Of a DNA stretch of 6,122 nucleotides, positions 4,893-6,122 are shown piece by piece. The position numbers and the translations under genes are program-made. Origin of the DNA: Actinomycetota bacterium (GTDB lineage: Bacteria; Actinomycetota; Actinomycetes; Actinomycetales; Microbacteriaceae). Where the stretch lies: assembly GCA_009702405.1 (NCBI GenBank), contig WLIC01000039.1:1-6122 (forward strand), in the 5' to 3' direction. The number at the start of each line of letters is the position of its first letter. Position 1 is the stretch's first letter. The notes beneath the pieces are model-generated. The model saw only the letters and a list, made by a program, of their open reading frames with translations, was not told where the DNA came from and did no database searches.

Positions 4893-5891
4893 ATGAGTAA
4901 GAAATCCAGACTCTTTGTCATATCTGCAGCTGCCGTCGTAGCCATTGCGGTGGGTACATTTATAGCCTTAGGAAGTTCAACATCGGTGGTTCCGCTAGGA
5001 GCTAAGAGCCTGGATGTATCTCTGTTTAAGGAAGGTTCTCTGGCAAACCCGATCACCGAAGTTGATTGCACCTTATCTAACGGAACAAAAACTACTTGTT
5101 ACAAAGTGACTGTTACTGGAATTCCAGTTGATACCAAGATTGGCCCATTCTGCCCAGAGACAACCAAAACTTCCGCTACAGATGCTGGTATTTGGCTGGA
5201 TGGTAGCAAGATTTATGACGTGGACGGCAAATTCATTCTCGATCTCAGCACGATCTACGGTGATGCCAAGTGGAAACTGTATCGAGATGACGGTCAAGTA
5301 AATGTGACTGACACCAAAGAAGCATTTCAAGGTGCTGCAAAACCTGATGTTGAAGAGGCATACAAGTATCACTGTGTTGAGGGTAAGTACGAATGGACAA
5401 ACACTGGTAAAGCTGTCCCCATCACCGCTCTAATACCTAAGAACCCAGTAAGCACATCTGGGTCTACTACCACTCAGGGTAAAGACCTTGGAGTTACCTT
5501 GAATGGACTAGTGATTTCAGGATCTGCTCCTGTGGATGCAATTCTTGGCGCATACACAATCGCTGCATTTGATGATTGTGGCGGACACTTCAATCCGATA
5601 GAGGGTTACCACCTTCACGCCTATACAGACTGTCAAGGTTCAACATATGGGTCTCAAATAGATGATCCAAATGCTGAAACCAAAATCATTGGTTACGCAA
5701 TGGACGGTGTAGCTGTATTCGCCCCACTAGCTCATGACACAACAATCAAGCTTGATGAGTGCAATGGTAGAACAACCACTAAAGATGGTTACCACTACTA
5801 CGCCCAGTCGCCTGAATTGAATAAAGTCGTGAAATGTTTCAAGGGCTTAGCAGTTCAAGACACCTCCAGCAAACCCGGTCCACCAAAATAG
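4893..5891 (+). CDS. exported YHYH-domain protein
   Basis: A 332-residue extracytoplasmic protein. Residues 5-27 form an N-terminal hydrophobic segment after KKSR, either an uncleaved anchor or a signal peptide. The YHYH domain occupies about residues 195-318. It has GGHFNPIEGYHLHAYTDC (230-247), the family-typical GYAMDGVAVFAP (267-278), and GYHYYAQSPE with KCFKG (299-318). His 232, 240, 242 and 301 are candidate metal-binding residues by analogy with the family's His-rich motif; this is inference. Eight cysteines (59, 69, 87, 161, 229, 247, 290, 315) suggest disulfides outside the cytoplasm. The N-terminal 160 residues are not recognised. The ATG follows AAGG by 8 nt. It lies divergent to tetR across two operators and is probably repressed by it. 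Family function is unestablished. Confidence 0.85.
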   Translation: MSKKSRLFVISAAAVVAIAVGTFIALGSSTSVVPLGAKSLDVSLFKEGSLANPITEVDCTLSNGTKTTCYKVTVTGIPVDTKIGPFCPETTKTSATDAGIWLDGSKIYDVDGKFILDLSTIYGDAKWKLYRDDGQVNVTDTKEAFQGAAKPDVEEAYKYHCVEGKYEWTNTGKAVPITALIPKNPVSTSGSTTTQGKDLGVTLNGLVISGSAPVDAILGAYTIAAFDDCGGHFNPIEGYHLHAYTDCQGSTYGSQIDDPNAETKIIGYAMDGVAVFAPLAHDTTIKLDECNGRTTTKDGYHYYAQSPELNKVVKCFKGLAVQDTSSKPGPPK

Positions 5892-5957
5892 CAAACCCTA
5901 ATCTCTATTTGTGTTTTAGGTGTACTACTCTCATGATTCTTTAGTGCAACTGGAAAC

Positions 5958-5963
5958 TACAAT
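5958..5963 (+). promoter_or_regulatory. putative -10 box of leaderless small gene, copy 2
   Basis: TACAAT ends 6 nt before the GTG at 5970, identical in sequence and spacing to copy 1, while the flanking bases upstream of AAACTACAAT differ between copies. No ribosome binding site or clear -35 is visible. Confidence 0.5.
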
Positions 5964-5969
5964 GAATCT

Positions 5970-6122
5970 GTGGCTGCTAACCCAAACAAACTAATCGAAC
6001 TAAAGATAGCTGGACGTTATCGGATGATTCCGATCTGGGCTACAGAGTTAAGTTTTGAAGTCAGACCTGGTCAGAAATTTGATGCTAGAGCCTGGAAGTA
6101 TTGGAAGCCTGTTCTACTGCTA
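5970..6122 (+). CDS. small conserved protein of unknown function, copy 2 (partial, cut by right edge)
   Basis: This is a paralogue of the gene at 4054. The open 51 codons start with GTG and differ from copy 1 at only four residues (H/R, V/I, S/T and D/S), three of them mild changes. An in-frame TGA lies upstream at 5934-5936, and the GTG is the first start after it. The shared motifs are LIELKIAG, YRMIP, FEVRPGQ and FDARAWKYWKP. The C-terminus lies outside the window, so its true length, and whether copy 1 is truncated, are open. Confidence 0.68.
   Translation, partial: MAANPNKLIELKIAGRYRMIPIWATELSFEVRPGQKFDARAWKYWKPVLLL

Larger units (their letters stand above)
5954..6122 (+). repeat. direct repeat copy 2 (runs off right edge)
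   Basis: This aligns gaplessly to 4038-4206 with 23 mismatches. Together with copy 1 it brackets the tetR-YHYH pair in direct orientation, 1,916 bp apart. Confidence 0.9.

Noticed and set aside
5073..5372. 99-codon antisense frame inside the YHYH gene
   Set aside because: It overlaps a well-supported gene, has no start signal and shows no domain pattern.
5892..5953. Terminator after the YHYH gene
   Set aside because: No GC-rich hairpin with a T-run is visible between the stop codon and the small gene.
4038..6122. Direct repeats as ends of a composite transposon or other mobile element
   Set aside because: No transposase, integrase or terminal inverted repeats are present, and the mismatches follow codon positions, so a gene duplication explains the repeats better.

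Overview
The window looks like chromosomal DNA from an actinobacterium of moderate to low GC content. The clearest landmark is the 5' end of dnaX, a small-type SRP RNA (ffs) and tRNA-Ser(GGA) lying close together, which is a neighbourhood known from actinobacterial chromosomes. Other pointers are DoxX-like and WHG-type TetR proteins, and several starts placed directly behind a -10 box with no leader. A streamlined freshwater lineage is possible, but the sequence alone does not fix the taxon.

Layout. At 1-197 (minus) is the N-terminus of the DNA polymerase III tau/gamma subunit, running off the left edge. Two divergent plus-strand genes at 356-670 and 701-1135 each encode a small membrane protein with N-terminal CxxC zinc ribbons. 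At 1153-1240 (minus) is the SRP RNA, not an open reading frame. It sits just behind a minus-strand gene (1277-2065) for a two-helix membrane protein with a PH-like cytoplasmic domain. At 2303-3388 (plus) is a large exported protein of unknown function, followed by tRNA-Ser(GGA) at 3435-3522, a strong inverted repeat, and a DoxX-like four-helix membrane protein at 3606-3974.

The right third is the most distinctive part. A divergent pair consists of a TetR-family regulator (4220-4804, minus) and an exported YHYH-domain protein (4893-5891, plus). The 88 bp between them hold two similar palindromic sites, one with perfect 7-bp arms, which is the arrangement of a self-regulating local repressor. 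This pair is bracketed by two direct copies of a small unannotated gene (4054-4230, and 5970 to beyond the right edge). The copies are about 86% identical in DNA, but 12 of their 16 differing codons are synonymous. Both start with GTG exactly 6 nt after an identical TACAAT box. This is good evidence for a real, unrecognised small protein family translated from leaderless mRNA.

How the genes fit together. dnaX, ffs and tRNA-Ser are housekeeping genes (replication, protein targeting, translation). The genes between and after them are membrane or secreted proteins that look like accessory envelope functions. Only the tetR-YHYH pair shows a visible regulatory link.
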